Source: Burkholderiales bacterium (GTDB taxonomy: Bacteria; Pseudomonadota; Gammaproteobacteria; Burkholderiales; Burkholderiaceae_E). Taken from it: a stretch of 64,000 bases of DNA. A model generated the notes under the pieces. The model saw nothing but the letters and a program-made list of their open reading frames with translations. It ran no database searches and was not told the origin of the DNA. Position 1 is the stretch's first letter, and the number at the start of each line of letters is the position of its first letter. The stretch lies in the NCBI GenBank assembly GCA_029977705.1, contig JAPOKJ010000007.1, positions 1 through 64,000 of the forward strand. The letters run 5' to 3'. Both the position numbers and the translations under genes were made by a program. Of the stretch, positions 8,944-18,159 are shown in pieces.

Positions 8944-9669
8944 TCAGATGGTCAGTGAACCGACACTGGCGCCGCCACAGACATAAAGCGTCTGGCCGGT
9001 GACAAAGCCGTTGTCGGCATCGGCAAAAAAGGCGACGGCGCGCGCCACATCCTGCGGCTCGCCCAGGCGCTGCACCGGAATGCCACGTGCAATGGCCGCC
9101 TCGCGATCACTGCCCGCGGGCACCACCTCGTGGAAGATGCGCGTCCCGCGGATCGGTCCCGGCGCCACCACATTGACGGTGATGCCATCGCCCGCCAGCT
9201 CGAGCGCCCAGGTGCGGGCCAGTCCGAGCATGCCGGCCTTGGTCGCCGAGTAGGCGCTGCGGGTCTGCAGGCCGAGCGCCGCACGCGAGGAGATGAAGAT
9301 CACGCGTCCGAAACGGGCCTGCTTCATCGCCGGCAGGGCGGCCTGCAGGAATAGCGTCAGGCAGCCCCAGTGCAGGCGCGCCAGCGCTTCGTAGTCGTCC
9401 GTCTGAACGTCCGCAAGCAAGGCCGGTCGCATCGCGCCAGCGCTGTGGACCAGGGTATCGATGCGATGCTGCGCCGACAATTGCGCCGCCAGCGCGGCAC
9501 AGGCCTTCATGTCGCCCAGATCGATGATGTGCGAGTTCAGGGCCGGGTGACGGATCGGGACCGCCTCGAGCGCCAGACCGATCACCGCATGACCGCGTGC
9601 CAGCAGGTCCTGGGTCACCGCCAGGCCAATGCCGGAACTGGCGCCGGTCACAAGGGCGATCCGGTTCAT
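8944..9669 (-). CDS. Short-chain dehydrogenase/reductase (FabG-like)
   Basis: This is a classical SDR of 241 residues from ATG 9669. It has the Rossmann motif TGASSGIG, 'HSAG' at the NNAG position, the catalytic Ser in 'FISSRA' and YSATK, and a C-terminal 'GFVTGQTLYVCGGASVG' typical of 3-oxoacyl reductase-like SDRs. Alternative starts at 9690 and 9696 would overlap the preceding cyclase gene. It lies in the CoA-ligase/thiolase-like operon, so oxidation or reduction of a hydroxyacyl or alcohol intermediate is likely; the substrate is unknown. Confidence 0.88.
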   Translation of the reverse strand: MNRIALVTGASSGIGLAVTQDLLARGHAVIGLALEAVPIRHPALNSHIIDLGDMKACAALAAQLSAQHRIDTLVHSAGAMRPALLADVQTDDYEALARLHWGCLTLFLQAALPAMKQARFGRVIFISSRAALGLQTRSAYSATKAGMLGLARTWALELAGDGITVNVVAPGPIRGTRIFHEVVPAGSDREAAIARGIPVQRLGEPQDVARAVAFFADADNGFVTGQTLYVCGGASVGSLTI

Positions 9670-9679
9670 GGTGCGGTGC

Positions 9680-10540
<861 letters not shown>

Positions 10541-10542
10541 GG

Positions 10543-11910
10543 TCAAGCTCCGAGCTCTTTTTCGAGGACCTTGGGATTGTCCTGCCAGCGGGCCAGCCAC
10601 TCCTGGGCAACGTCGCCGGGGTAGACATCCTCGACGCCATCGCGCAAGGCCTTGACGATGGCCGAGGCCAGGGCCGCAGGCGCCAGCTTGGGCGGTGGCA
10701 TCTGCTGGTTCCACTCGTCGTCGATCGGCCCCGGAAACAGGTTGATGACACGAATGCCAGCCTGACGCATCTCGGCACGCAGGCACTGGGACAGGGACAG
10801 CGCCGCAGCCTTGGACGCCGAGTAGGTGCCGTGGGCCGGGAAATTGCTCAGGGCATATACCGACAGCACATTGACCCAGGCGCAGGCATTGTGGGCGCCA
10901 TCGGCCGCACGTCCCTTGAGGGCCGGGCCGAAGGCCTGCGCCAGACGCAGCAGCCCGAGATAGTTGACGTCCATCTCGGCGCGGGCCACATCAGTGCCGC
11001 GTCGGGCCGAGATGCCATAGGTGCGATGGACCTCGGCGGTGTTGATGACGATATCGACCTTGCCACCGATCTCGGCCGCCAGTTCATTGACCGAACGCTC
11101 ATCGGTCAGGTCCAGGGGCACCCAGCTGACCGGCTTGAGCCGGTCGAGCTGATCCATGCCGGGAAAGCGCTTCCAGGGCTCGGCCTGACCGGCCCAGACG
11201 ATGTCGGCACCAGCATCGACGCAGGCCCTGACCACCGCCTGTCCGAGGGCCGACTTGGCATCACTGACCAGCACCTTGCGGTAACGCGGATCACAGGTCA
11301 TTTCACGCAATTGGGGATCATCGGCCATCAGATGGACCTTCTCGTCAGACGTGTGGGGAGGCATGGCGATGAGCACCGCCTGGCCGGATTTATCGAGACG
11401 CGCAATCAGGCGCACCGCCTGCGGCCGGGCATCGGCAGGGGCGGCGACGCCGGCATGCACATGGCAGATGAGGGCGGGACCGGCGCCGGTATCGGAGGAG
11501 GCGCCGGCTGCCGGGTCGTCGGCCAGCTGCACCATGCCCAGCCGCCAGGGCAGCCGTTCACGGTAGTAAAGGTCATTGCTGTGGTGGAGCACCGTATCGC
11601 TGAGCAGCCAGCCCCGGCCCTCATGGGGCGTCCACTTCAGGCGCAACGACAGGCAGCGATGACAGGCCTCGCGGGGCGGGTACTGCCAGGCCTGGCAGTC
11701 CTGACAACGCTGCAAGGCCAGCGCGCCGAGCGCGGCATGCGCCGTCAGCCCCAGGGCGATGCGGCCACGCTGTCCGGGTGGCAGGGTCGCCTGACGGGTA
11801 CGCAGGACCGGATTCTTGCGCGGCGCACGCGCCAGCGGCACCAACGGCTCGCCCGAGGGCGACAGGTGTTCCTGCGGCCAGGCACTGCGGGGGGGTGGGG
11901 GCATGCTCAT
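10543..11910 (-). CDS. Fusion of DUF35 zinc-ribbon/OB domain and SDR domain
   Basis: This 455-residue protein has two modules. Residues about 55-180 form a DUF35 (ChsH2-like) acyl-CoA-associated domain: a rubredoxin-like zinc ribbon with C69, C72, C83 and C86, then an OB-fold-like region. Residues about 210-440 form an SDR domain with the YSASK catalytic pair (Y363, K367). The SDR cofactor loop is unusual: VSDAKSALGQA replaces TGxxxGxG, and INTAEV replaces NNAG, so cofactor binding may be altered. DUF35 proteins usually partner with thiolase-like enzymes, and a thiolase-like gene lies just upstream (19 nt gap). The reaction is unknown. Confidence 0.85.
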   Translation of the reverse strand: MSMPPPPRSAWPQEHLSPSGEPLVPLARAPRKNPVLRTRQATLPPGQRGRIALGLTAHAALGALALQRCQDCQAWQYPPREACHRCLSLRLKWTPHEGRGWLLSDTVLHHSNDLYYRERLPWRLGMVQLADDPAAGASSDTGAGPALICHVHAGVAAPADARPQAVRLIARLDKSGQAVLIAMPPHTSDEKVHLMADDPQLREMTCDPRYRKVLVSDAKSALGQAVVRACVDAGADIVWAGQAEPWKRFPGMDQLDRLKPVSWVPLDLTDERSVNELAAEIGGKVDIVINTAEVHRTYGISARRGTDVARAEMDVNYLGLLRLAQAFGPALKGRAADGAHNACAWVNVLSVYALSNFPAHGTYSASKAAALSLSQCLRAEMRQAGIRVINLFPGPIDDEWNQQMPPPKLAPAALASAIVKALRDGVEDVYPGDVAQEWLARWQDNPKVLEKELGA

Positions 11911-11929
11911 GGGCGCGACTGCCTGACCA

Positions 11930-13102
11930 TCATGCCCTTGCCCCGGTCGCCATCACGGCGCCACTGGTACAGACACAGCGGTCGTAGGTGACCATGCCGA
12001 AGCCGCTGACCGCACCGACCTGCACCTGCGGTATCTGGCGGGCGCCGGCCTGGCCGCAGAGCTGGCGGATCGCCTCGACCACGTTCAGGAATCCACCGGA
12101 GGCACCCGCCTGTCCGACCGACAACTGCCCTCCCGAGGTGTTGACCGGGAAGCTGCCGCCGTAGTGCAGCTCGTGCCTGCGCACGAACTCCTTGCCCTGC
12201 CCGATCGGTGCAAAGCCCATGCCCTCCAGCTGCATCATCACGATCACCGGGTAATCGTCATAGGCCTGCAGAAAGCCCATGTCCTGCGGGCCGAGTCCGG
12301 CCTGCCCGTACAGTTGCGCCTGGTCCATCACCCAGCCGCCGCGCACCATGATCGGGTCCTCGGCATAGGCGTTGTGGCGCTCGATCGTGCCCAGGATGCG
12401 CGCCCAGGGCAGCTTCATGCGACGGGCCCGTTCCTCGCTCATCACCAGGAAGGCGTCGGCACCGGCACAGGGCATCACGCAGTCGAACAGATGGATGGGA
12501 TCGGCCACGGCCCGCGCTTGCAGGTACTCCTCGAGCGTGAGCGGCTTCCTGAAAAGGGCCACCGGATTTTTCAGGGCATTGGTGCGCTGGGCGACCGCGA
12601 TCTTGCCAAAGTCGGCCCGCGTCGTGCCGGTGCTGCGCATGTAGTGCGAGGTGATGAAGGCAAACATCGAGTTCGGACCACCGGAGCCATACGGGTAGGT
12701 GGCATCGCGGGCGAAATTGCTGAAGCTGCCCAGCGACATGCGGAAGGAATCCACCGCATTGGTATCGGCGCCGACACAGGCAATGATCTCGGCATCGCCT
12801 GCCTGGATGGCACGCGCCGCACGCCGCATCGCGACGATGCCTGAGGCACCGCCCATGGGAATGTGATCGAGCCAGCGCGGTGCCATGCCGATGTGCTGGG
12901 TCACGCCCACCGCCGTGTCCGGGGTCAGCGAAAAACTCGAGATGGTCAGGCCGTCGATCTCGTCCTTGCGCAGGCCCGAGGCATCGAGCAGGGCCTTGAG
13001 GGCGCGGGCCACGAACCAGTGCGCACCGCGCGTCGAGTAGCGGACATAGGGCACCGATACGGGTACCGCCACCGCCACGCCCTCGTAGCCGGCACGCGCC
13101 AT
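11930..13102 (-). CDS. Thiolase-superfamily protein (SCP-x/Ltp2-like) without canonical catalytic residues
   Basis: This 390-residue protein has a thiolase fold, start ATG 13102 set one base after the CoA-ligase stop. At the usual nucleophile position the sequence is MGGASG (83-88), with Gly where thiolases have Cys. The C-terminal GHP motif region reads 'NTSGGQLSVGQAGASGG', with Gln for the catalytic His. A Cys remains near the C-terminus (CVCTSG). This matches the non-thiolytic branch that includes lipid-transfer-like aldolases such as Ltp2, which act with DUF35 partners. The adjacent gene encodes a DUF35 domain. A carbon-carbon cleavage or condensation on a CoA ester is inferred. Confidence 0.82.
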   Translation of the reverse strand: MARAGYEGVAVAVPVSVPYVRYSTRGAHWFVARALKALLDASGLRKDEIDGLTISSFSLTPDTAVGVTQHIGMAPRWLDHIPMGGASGIVAMRRAARAIQAGDAEIIACVGADTNAVDSFRMSLGSFSNFARDATYPYGSGGPNSMFAFITSHYMRSTGTTRADFGKIAVAQRTNALKNPVALFRKPLTLEEYLQARAVADPIHLFDCVMPCAGADAFLVMSEERARRMKLPWARILGTIERHNAYAEDPIMVRGGWVMDQAQLYGQAGLGPQDMGFLQAYDDYPVIVMMQLEGMGFAPIGQGKEFVRRHELHYGGSFPVNTSGGQLSVGQAGASGGFLNVVEAIRQLCGQAGARQIPQVQVGAVSGFGMVTYDRCVCTSGAVMATGARA

Positions 13103-13103
13103 C

Positions 13104-14825
13104 TCAGAGCGCCTCGCGCTTCTTGAGCGCACGGGTATCGAAACAGTCGGGCTGGCCGGGCAGCGCGGCAGCGATCTGCTTCATCTGTCCGCGCTGGATC
13201 TTGTTGGTCAGGGTCAGGGGCAGGGCCTTCACGAAGGCGACCCAGCCCGGTGCCTTGAAGTAGGCCAGCTCGGACAGGCAGTGGCGCGTCAGCACTTCGG
13301 CCAGGGCCGCCGCGGGCAGGCCTTCCGGGCCGCCCTGCAACCAGTCGTCCTTGAGCACGACACAGGCCAGCACCTCGTCGCCACGAACCGGGTCTGGCGT
13401 CGCCGCCACAGCCACCTCCCTGACGGCCGGGTGGCGGCGCAGCACGGTCTCGACCTCGACTGCGGCAATGTTCTCGCCGGAGCGGCGGATGACATTCTTC
13501 TTGCGATCAATGAAGTACAGATAGCCCTGCTCATCGGCCTGCACCACATCACCGGTATGGAACCAGCCGCCCTGCCAGGCCTCGGCGGTGGCCGCCTCGT
13601 CCTTCAGGTAGTGCCTGAAAAAACCGCGTGCCGGGTTTTCGCCGGCGGCCCGCACCAGCATCTGGCCGGGCGTGCCCACCGCGACATCCTGCCCCTCATC
13701 ATCGACCAGGCGCACCTGCACCCGGGGATCGGGCTTGCCGAAACAGGCCTTGCCGATGTGGCGCGGTTCCTGGTGCGCAATCACGCAGGCCCCGACCCCG
13801 GTTTCGGTCATCGCCCAGGCCTCGATCAGCGGAAAGCCGAAGCGTTCCTCGAAGGGTGCGTGCAGGCGCTTGTCGACCCCCGCGCCGAATCCGAAACGTA
13901 CCTGATGATCACGATCGGACGCCTGCGCGGCATCGGTCATCAGCATCGAGGGCATCACGCCCAGGTAATGGACGATGGTGGCCCGCGACTGACGCACGCT
14001 CTGCCACCAGGTGGCGGGATGGAACCGGTCCAGCTGGATGATGCAACCGCCCGACAGCAGCATCGCCATCGTCGAGCAGGCCAGGGCATTCATGTGGTTC
14101 AGGGGCAGCGGGGTGATCAGGCGCTCGCAGCCCTCACCCACCGTGCACAGGCCACCCAGGGCCAGGTACCAGCCGCCGGCAAACAGGAAGTATTCATTGC
14201 TCAGCACGCAGCCCTTGGGCTGTCCCGTGGTGCCGCTGGTGTAGAGCAACGCGCACTCGGTGTCCAGGCCCGGCATGGAAGGCCGACCGATGGAGCCGGC
14301 ATGGCCCTGACCCAGCTGCGGCAGGGGATCGCCGATCCCGATCACCGGCACCTGGCGTCCAGCCCGGCCGGCCGCCTCGCGCAGCAGGCCCTGGTGGCTC
14401 TCCAGTGCCAGGGCCATGCGGATCTCGCTGTGACCGATCAGGTAGGTCAGCTCGGCCATGCGCATCTCGGCGCTGATCGGCACGATCGACACGCCCAGCT
14501 GGTTCAGCGCCAGCCAGTGCTCCAGGAACACCGGCCGGTTCTCGAACAGCAGCCCGACCCGGTCACCATGCTGCAAGCCGCAGGCATAGTAGGACTCGGA
14601 CAGGTGCCAGATGCGCTCGGACAACTGGCGGTAGCTCATCGATCCTGCGTGGATGCCGTAGGCGGCGGCCGTCTCGGGCAGGACCTCGAACACCGGCTGA
14701 TCCGGAAAGTGGTTCGCCGCGTCGGCGAAACCGGCATAGACGGTTCCGAAGGTCAGGGCCCACTCGATCGGGTTGTATTCGGCCTGGCCGGTGCCGTCGG
14801 GCGGGGTTTGGGATTGCGCTTGCAT
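13104..14825 (-). CDS. AMP-forming acyl-CoA synthetase
   Basis: This 573-residue ANL-superfamily enzyme activates a carboxylic acid with ATP and CoA. It has the P-loop YTSGTTGQPKG at about residue 195, 'EAWAMTETG' for the A5 motif, 'GWFHTGDVVQ' for A7 and 'RKKNVIRRSGENIAAVEVE' for A8. The terminal catalytic Lys lies in 'LTNKIQRGQ'. It is the first gene of the minus-strand catabolic series and is divergent from the P-loop/ParB-like gene, 72 nt apart. The acid activated is not predictable; crotonobetaine/carnitine-CoA ligase-like and aryl-acid ligases share this layout. Confidence 0.92.
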   Translation of the reverse strand: MQAQSQTPPDGTGQAEYNPIEWALTFGTVYAGFADAANHFPDQPVFEVLPETAAAYGIHAGSMSYRQLSERIWHLSESYYACGLQHGDRVGLLFENRPVFLEHWLALNQLGVSIVPISAEMRMAELTYLIGHSEIRMALALESHQGLLREAAGRAGRQVPVIGIGDPLPQLGQGHAGSIGRPSMPGLDTECALLYTSGTTGQPKGCVLSNEYFLFAGGWYLALGGLCTVGEGCERLITPLPLNHMNALACSTMAMLLSGGCIIQLDRFHPATWWQSVRQSRATIVHYLGVMPSMLMTDAAQASDRDHQVRFGFGAGVDKRLHAPFEERFGFPLIEAWAMTETGVGACVIAHQEPRHIGKACFGKPDPRVQVRLVDDEGQDVAVGTPGQMLVRAAGENPARGFFRHYLKDEAATAEAWQGGWFHTGDVVQADEQGYLYFIDRKKNVIRRSGENIAAVEVETVLRRHPAVREVAVAATPDPVRGDEVLACVVLKDDWLQGGPEGLPAAALAEVLTRHCLSELAYFKAPGWVAFVKALPLTLTNKIQRGQMKQIAAALPGQPDCFDTRALKKREAL

Positions 14826-14897
14826 GCTTCGATGATAAATGACAGTACACTAGGCGGGCCTGAAGCCAATGCGCCCTGACCGAACCCCCGACGCACC

Positions 14898-15800
14898 ATG
14901 AAACTGCAGATCACGATGACTGGCGAGCCCGGTTGCGGCAAGACCACGATCGCCCGCCTGGTCACCGAGCGCCTGGGCTCGCAATACCTGTCCACCGGTG
15001 CCATCCAGCGCGAATTGGCCGAATCCATGGGCATGACGACGCTGGCGCTGAACAAGCTGGCCGAGACCGACCCGACCATCGACGAGAAGATCGATGCGCA
15101 TACCCGCTCGCTGGCGGGCTCGCGCAAGCTGGTGGTCGACTCGCGGGTGGCCTGGCGCTTTCTGCCGCACTCGCTCAAGGTCTTCCTGGTCTGCCCGCCG
15201 GCGGTGGCGGCGCAACGCGTCCACGCCCAGAACCGCAAGGACGAAAGCTACGCCGACCGTCAGCATGCGGTCGAGCAATTGCGCCAGCGCTTCGAGAGCG
15301 AGAAGGCCCGCTTCGCGCGCTACTACGGCGCCTCGCTGGGCAATCTTCGCAACTACGACCTGGTCATCGATACCTCGCTGGCCACGCCGGAACAGATTGC
15401 CGACAAGGTCTGTGACATGGCATTGGCCGATCAGGCCTTCAAGGGCATGCCGAAGCTTTTCCTGTGCCCCCAGAACCTGTTGCCAACCAGGCATGTGCGC
15501 GGCTTCACCACGCCGGAGCTCAATCACCTGCTCGACCACTTCGGTGAGGACCATGTCCGTGCCGGCGACATCGAGGCCGTCGATGTCTGTCGCGTGGGCG
15601 GCCAGTGGGCCATCCTGAACGGACACAAACGGGTCGCCCTGGCCTTGCAGCTGAAGGTGCCCCTGATTCCCGGCCGCCTGCTGGGCCAGGACGACGAGAT
15701 CCTGGACTACGGCGTGACCGCGCGCTCGCTGTTCGAGCACGAGGTCGTGAACGAGCATGTGGCGCAGTGGGAGAGCACCTTCGGCTTCAATTTTCACTGA
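14898..15800 (+). CDS. P-loop cytidylate-kinase-like domain fused to a ParB-like domain
   Basis: The 300-residue protein opens with a Walker A loop GEPGCGKT (9-16) and a nucleoside-monophosphate-kinase-like region: 'STGAIQREL', 'VVDSRVAW', 'KVFLVCP', and an Arg-rich lid to about residue 175. Residues about 185-260 resemble the ParB/sulfiredoxin-like fold: 'VCRVGGQWAILNGHKR' matches the usual (I/L)(D/N)GHHR signature, followed by 'VALALQL' and 'VPLIP'. Some ParB-like proteins are kinases or ATPases, so the pair may form a small-molecule kinase. It has no operon partner on the plus strand, and its end overlaps the convergent hydrolase gene by 7 nt. Function unknown. Confidence 0.75.
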   Translation: MKLQITMTGEPGCGKTTIARLVTERLGSQYLSTGAIQRELAESMGMTTLALNKLAETDPTIDEKIDAHTRSLAGSRKLVVDSRVAWRFLPHSLKVFLVCPPAVAAQRVHAQNRKDESYADRQHAVEQLRQRFESEKARFARYYGASLGNLRNYDLVIDTSLATPEQIADKVCDMALADQAFKGMPKLFLCPQNLLPTRHVRGFTTPELNHLLDHFGEDHVRAGDIEAVDVCRVGGQWAILNGHKRVALALQLKVPLIPGRLLGQDDEILDYGVTARSLFEHEVVNEHVAQWESTFGFNFH

Positions 15801-16594
15801 GCCGCTCCGAGGCTGTCCCGGGCCTCGAGCCAGGTCCTCACCCGCGCCAGGAAGGCCTCGCGCTGCTGCACCATCACCCAGTGACCACAGGGCAGGCCGA
15901 GGGCATCCGAACCCGGTGCAGCCCGCAGCCGGACCAGCCAGGACTTGCTGTGGAACATGAAGGGCTTGCGCTGGCCATAGAGGTAGAGCATCGGGCAGGA
16001 AGGCTGGAAATCCACCGCCTCGCGAAAGCCGCCGGTCCAGGCCATGACATAGGGATAGTTCTGCTGGCGCGCGATGCGCTCGCGCGGCACCGGCACCTGC
16101 ATCAGGGCGGCCAGGCGGCGTGACATCGCATCGCCCAGGGGACCCAGGCCACTGGCCAGGGCCAGCCAGCCCTGGTAGGCCAGGATGCCCAGGCGCGCCT
16201 TCAGTGGCAGTTGCTCGCGATAGGCCCGTGAGAAGGTATCCCCGACATCGACTCCGACGATTCCGGCCACCCGCTGCGGATGGCGCGCCGCGTACTGGTA
16301 GCCAAAGACGCAGCCCCAGTCATGCAGCACCAGGGTCACCGGCCGATCGGGACTGACAGTATCGACGATCCGGGAGAGCAGCGCGAGCATGGCCGGCAGC
16401 CGGGTCGGACGCGGCGCCTGGCCCACATCGAAGCCGGGCAGGGTAAAACGCACACAGCGAAAACGATCGCGCAGGTGGGCCACCGTGTCGTCCCACAGGG
16501 ACAGGGTGTCTGGCCAGCCATGCACCATGACCAGGGTGGGTCCCTGGCCTTCAACGCGCACCTCGATGCCCTCGACCTGCAGCGGCGGGTTCAT
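15794..16594 (-). CDS. Alpha/beta hydrolase with Asp nucleophile motif
   Basis: This 266-residue hydrolase has the oxyanion segment HGWPD near the N-terminus and HDWG at the nucleophile elbow. An Asp at this position is seen in haloalkane dehalogenases and epoxide hydrolases. A C-terminal 'GHW' supplies the His. Its start overlaps the stop of the preceding IOR beta gene (ATGA), so it is the last gene of the dioxygenase/IOR operon. An epoxide-hydrolase or dehalogenase-like step on the pathway is plausible; ring-cleavage (C-C) hydrolases normally use Ser, arguing against that role. Confidence 0.85.
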   Translation of the reverse strand: MNPPLQVEGIEVRVEGQGPTLVMVHGWPDTLSLWDDTVAHLRDRFRCVRFTLPGFDVGQAPRPTRLPAMLALLSRIVDTVSPDRPVTLVLHDWGCVFGYQYAARHPQRVAGIVGVDVGDTFSRAYREQLPLKARLGILAYQGWLALASGLGPLGDAMSRRLAALMQVPVPRERIARQQNYPYVMAWTGGFREAVDFQPSCPMLYLYGQRKPFMFHSKSWLVRLRAAPGSDALGLPCGHWVMVQQREAFLARVRTWLEARDSLGAAQ

Positions 16595-18159
16595 GAACCT
16601 GTCAGCTCCTGTCCCGTCAACCCCTGCGCCGTCAACCCCTGCGCCGTCAACCCCTGCGCCGCCAGTGCTTGGCCCAGGGCCGTACCCTCTTCATCGGCCA
16701 GCGCCGCCTGCATCAGGGTGCGCAGCCGGTGCGCGCCATCGGGCGCCGCACGCAGCGCACCGGCGGCCGCCAGCACGATCGCAAAATGGGCACGTCCCCG
16801 CTGCTGGGTGTCGCTGTACCCCTTGATCAGGCGCTGCGCATCGGCCAGGGCATGGGCCAGCGCCGGGTTGTCACGGGCCAGCATGCAAACCGTGTCGATC
16901 CAGCCCTGCATGGCCTGCGACTCATGGGCAAAGCGCAGGCTGCCGCGACGCAGCGGCCGCGCCGCCGCGAGCAGGTACAGCTGCAGGAAACCGCGCAGGC
17001 TGCTGCTCTCGAGCACCTTGCCCTCACCCAGCAGGGGACGCAGCAAGGCCTGGGCCAGCCGGCTGCGCAGCAGAAAACGCCCTAGGCCCGCCGGCAGGCT
17101 GTCGGCGATCTCCTCGATGCGCGGATGCAGGTATTCGCGAATCTCGAGCATCTGGCCCTGCTCCAGACGTACCTCCTGCGCCACCTTGCGGAAACGGGTC
17201 GCGCGGATCTTCAGGTCTGCCACCCGGACGATGTCCTCATAGGACATCCACAGCGCCAGGCCCCGGGCCAGGGACTCGAGCAGCTCCTCATGGGGCGACA
17301 ACTGCGGCCGCAGCCCGGACAGGCGTTGCAGGTAATCGGCCGCATAGGCTTCGTCCTGGTAGTCGGCCAACTTGAGTACGCCTTCAACCAGGGTGGCGAT
17401 CGCCGACGCCGGAAACTGGCGCACCTGGGCAGCCAGTGGCTGAAGGCGTGGCCCCAGCTTTGCCAGCGCCGCCTCAGGCGAGAGCGCTGGCACGGTGCCC
17501 TGTGCGGCAGGCCCGGGTTGCGCCTGCTGGTAAGCGGCTTCGAAGGCCGCCAGGCTGCTGGCCACACCGACGCCTGAATCGCGCACTGCCGACTCGAACT
17601 GGGCCTTGACGAAAGGCAGCACGCCGCTGGCGGCTATCGCCCCGAACAGGCAGGCTCCCACCACCGAGCCCTTGTCCTCGGCCAGGCGCGCGAAATCGGC
17701 CCCGATGAACTGCCGGGCCTGCCGGCGGCAGGCTTGCAGGAGGGCATCGGCATCGACCCGGCCATCGCCGAGCGCGATCTTCTCGGTCATCGCATAGACC
17801 CGGTGGGTCGAGGCGATCAGGGTGGTCAGCTGCGGCGTCACCAGGCCGCGTTGCAGGGCGCGCCCCGCCTCCATCAGCTCCGAGGCCACCACCAGGTCGA
17901 CCTCTCCCGGCACCGGCATCAGGCTGAGCACGGGATGCCGCCCCCGGGGATCGGCAGCCACGCACTCGACGTAGTAGATGGTGGCACCGGTGCGCTGGGC
18001 CACGCCCGGCACAGAGGTGGTCTGTGCCACGAAGCCGTGGGCCTCGGCAAGATGCACCAGCCAGTCGGCCAGCACGCCACCGCCCTCCCCGCCCATCGCC
18101 AGGATGGCGATCCGGTACAGGCGCGGTGCGGATGCCCCGTTCGAGGCAAGCGTGCTCAT
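16591..18159 (-). CDS. iorB: Indolepyruvate:ferredoxin oxidoreductase, beta-type subunit with C-terminal extension
   Basis: Residues 1-200 form the gamma/beta 2-oxoacid:ferredoxin oxidoreductase domain: 'IAILAMGGEGGGVLADWLV', 'RTGATIYYVE' and 'VDLVVASELMEAGRAL'. The remaining 300 residues are a helical extension seen in proteobacterial versions (DUF6537-like). The 522-residue protein starts at ATG 18159, overlapping the iorA stop by 4 nt. Together with IorA it would convert an aryl-pyruvate or similar 2-oxo acid to the acyl-CoA. The C-terminus ends in repeated LTAQG units coded by a 15-nt tandem repeat. Confidence 0.88.
   Translation of the reverse strand: MSTLASNGASAPRLYRIAILAMGGEGGGVLADWLVHLAEAHGFVAQTTSVPGVAQRTGATIYYVECVAADPRGRHPVLSLMPVPGEVDLVVASELMEAGRALQRGLVTPQLTTLIASTHRVYAMTEKIALGDGRVDADALLQACRRQARQFIGADFARLAEDKGSVVGACLFGAIAASGVLPFVKAQFESAVRDSGVGVASSLAAFEAAYQQAQPGPAAQGTVPALSPEAALAKLGPRLQPLAAQVRQFPASAIATLVEGVLKLADYQDEAYAADYLQRLSGLRPQLSPHEELLESLARGLALWMSYEDIVRVADLKIRATRFRKVAQEVRLEQGQMLEIREYLHPRIEEIADSLPAGLGRFLLRSRLAQALLRPLLGEGKVLESSSLRGFLQLYLLAAARPLRRGSLRFAHESQAMQGWIDTVCMLARDNPALAHALADAQRLIKGYSDTQQRGRAHFAIVLAAAGALRAAPDGAHRLRTLMQAALADEEGTALGQALAAQGLTAQGLTAQGLTGQELTGS
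16601..16660. repeat. 15-nt in-frame tandem repeat at the 3' end of iorB
   Basis: Three perfect copies of GTCAACCCCTGCGCC lie at 16616-16630, 16631-16645 and 16646-16660, preceded by a degenerate copy at 16601-16615. In the protein they give LTAQG/LTGQE pentapeptides just before the stop, so copy-number changes would keep the frame. Confidence 0.9.

Noticed and set aside
13281-14879. Long plus-strand frame opposite the acyl-CoA synthetase
   Set aside because: The minus strand has clear ANL motifs; the opposite frame has none and is His/Gln-rich as expected of an antisense frame.
15794-16594. Meta-cleavage (C-C) hydrolase for the dioxygenase pathway
   Set aside because: The nucleophile position reads HDWG with Asp, while meta-cleavage hydrolases use Ser (GxSxG).
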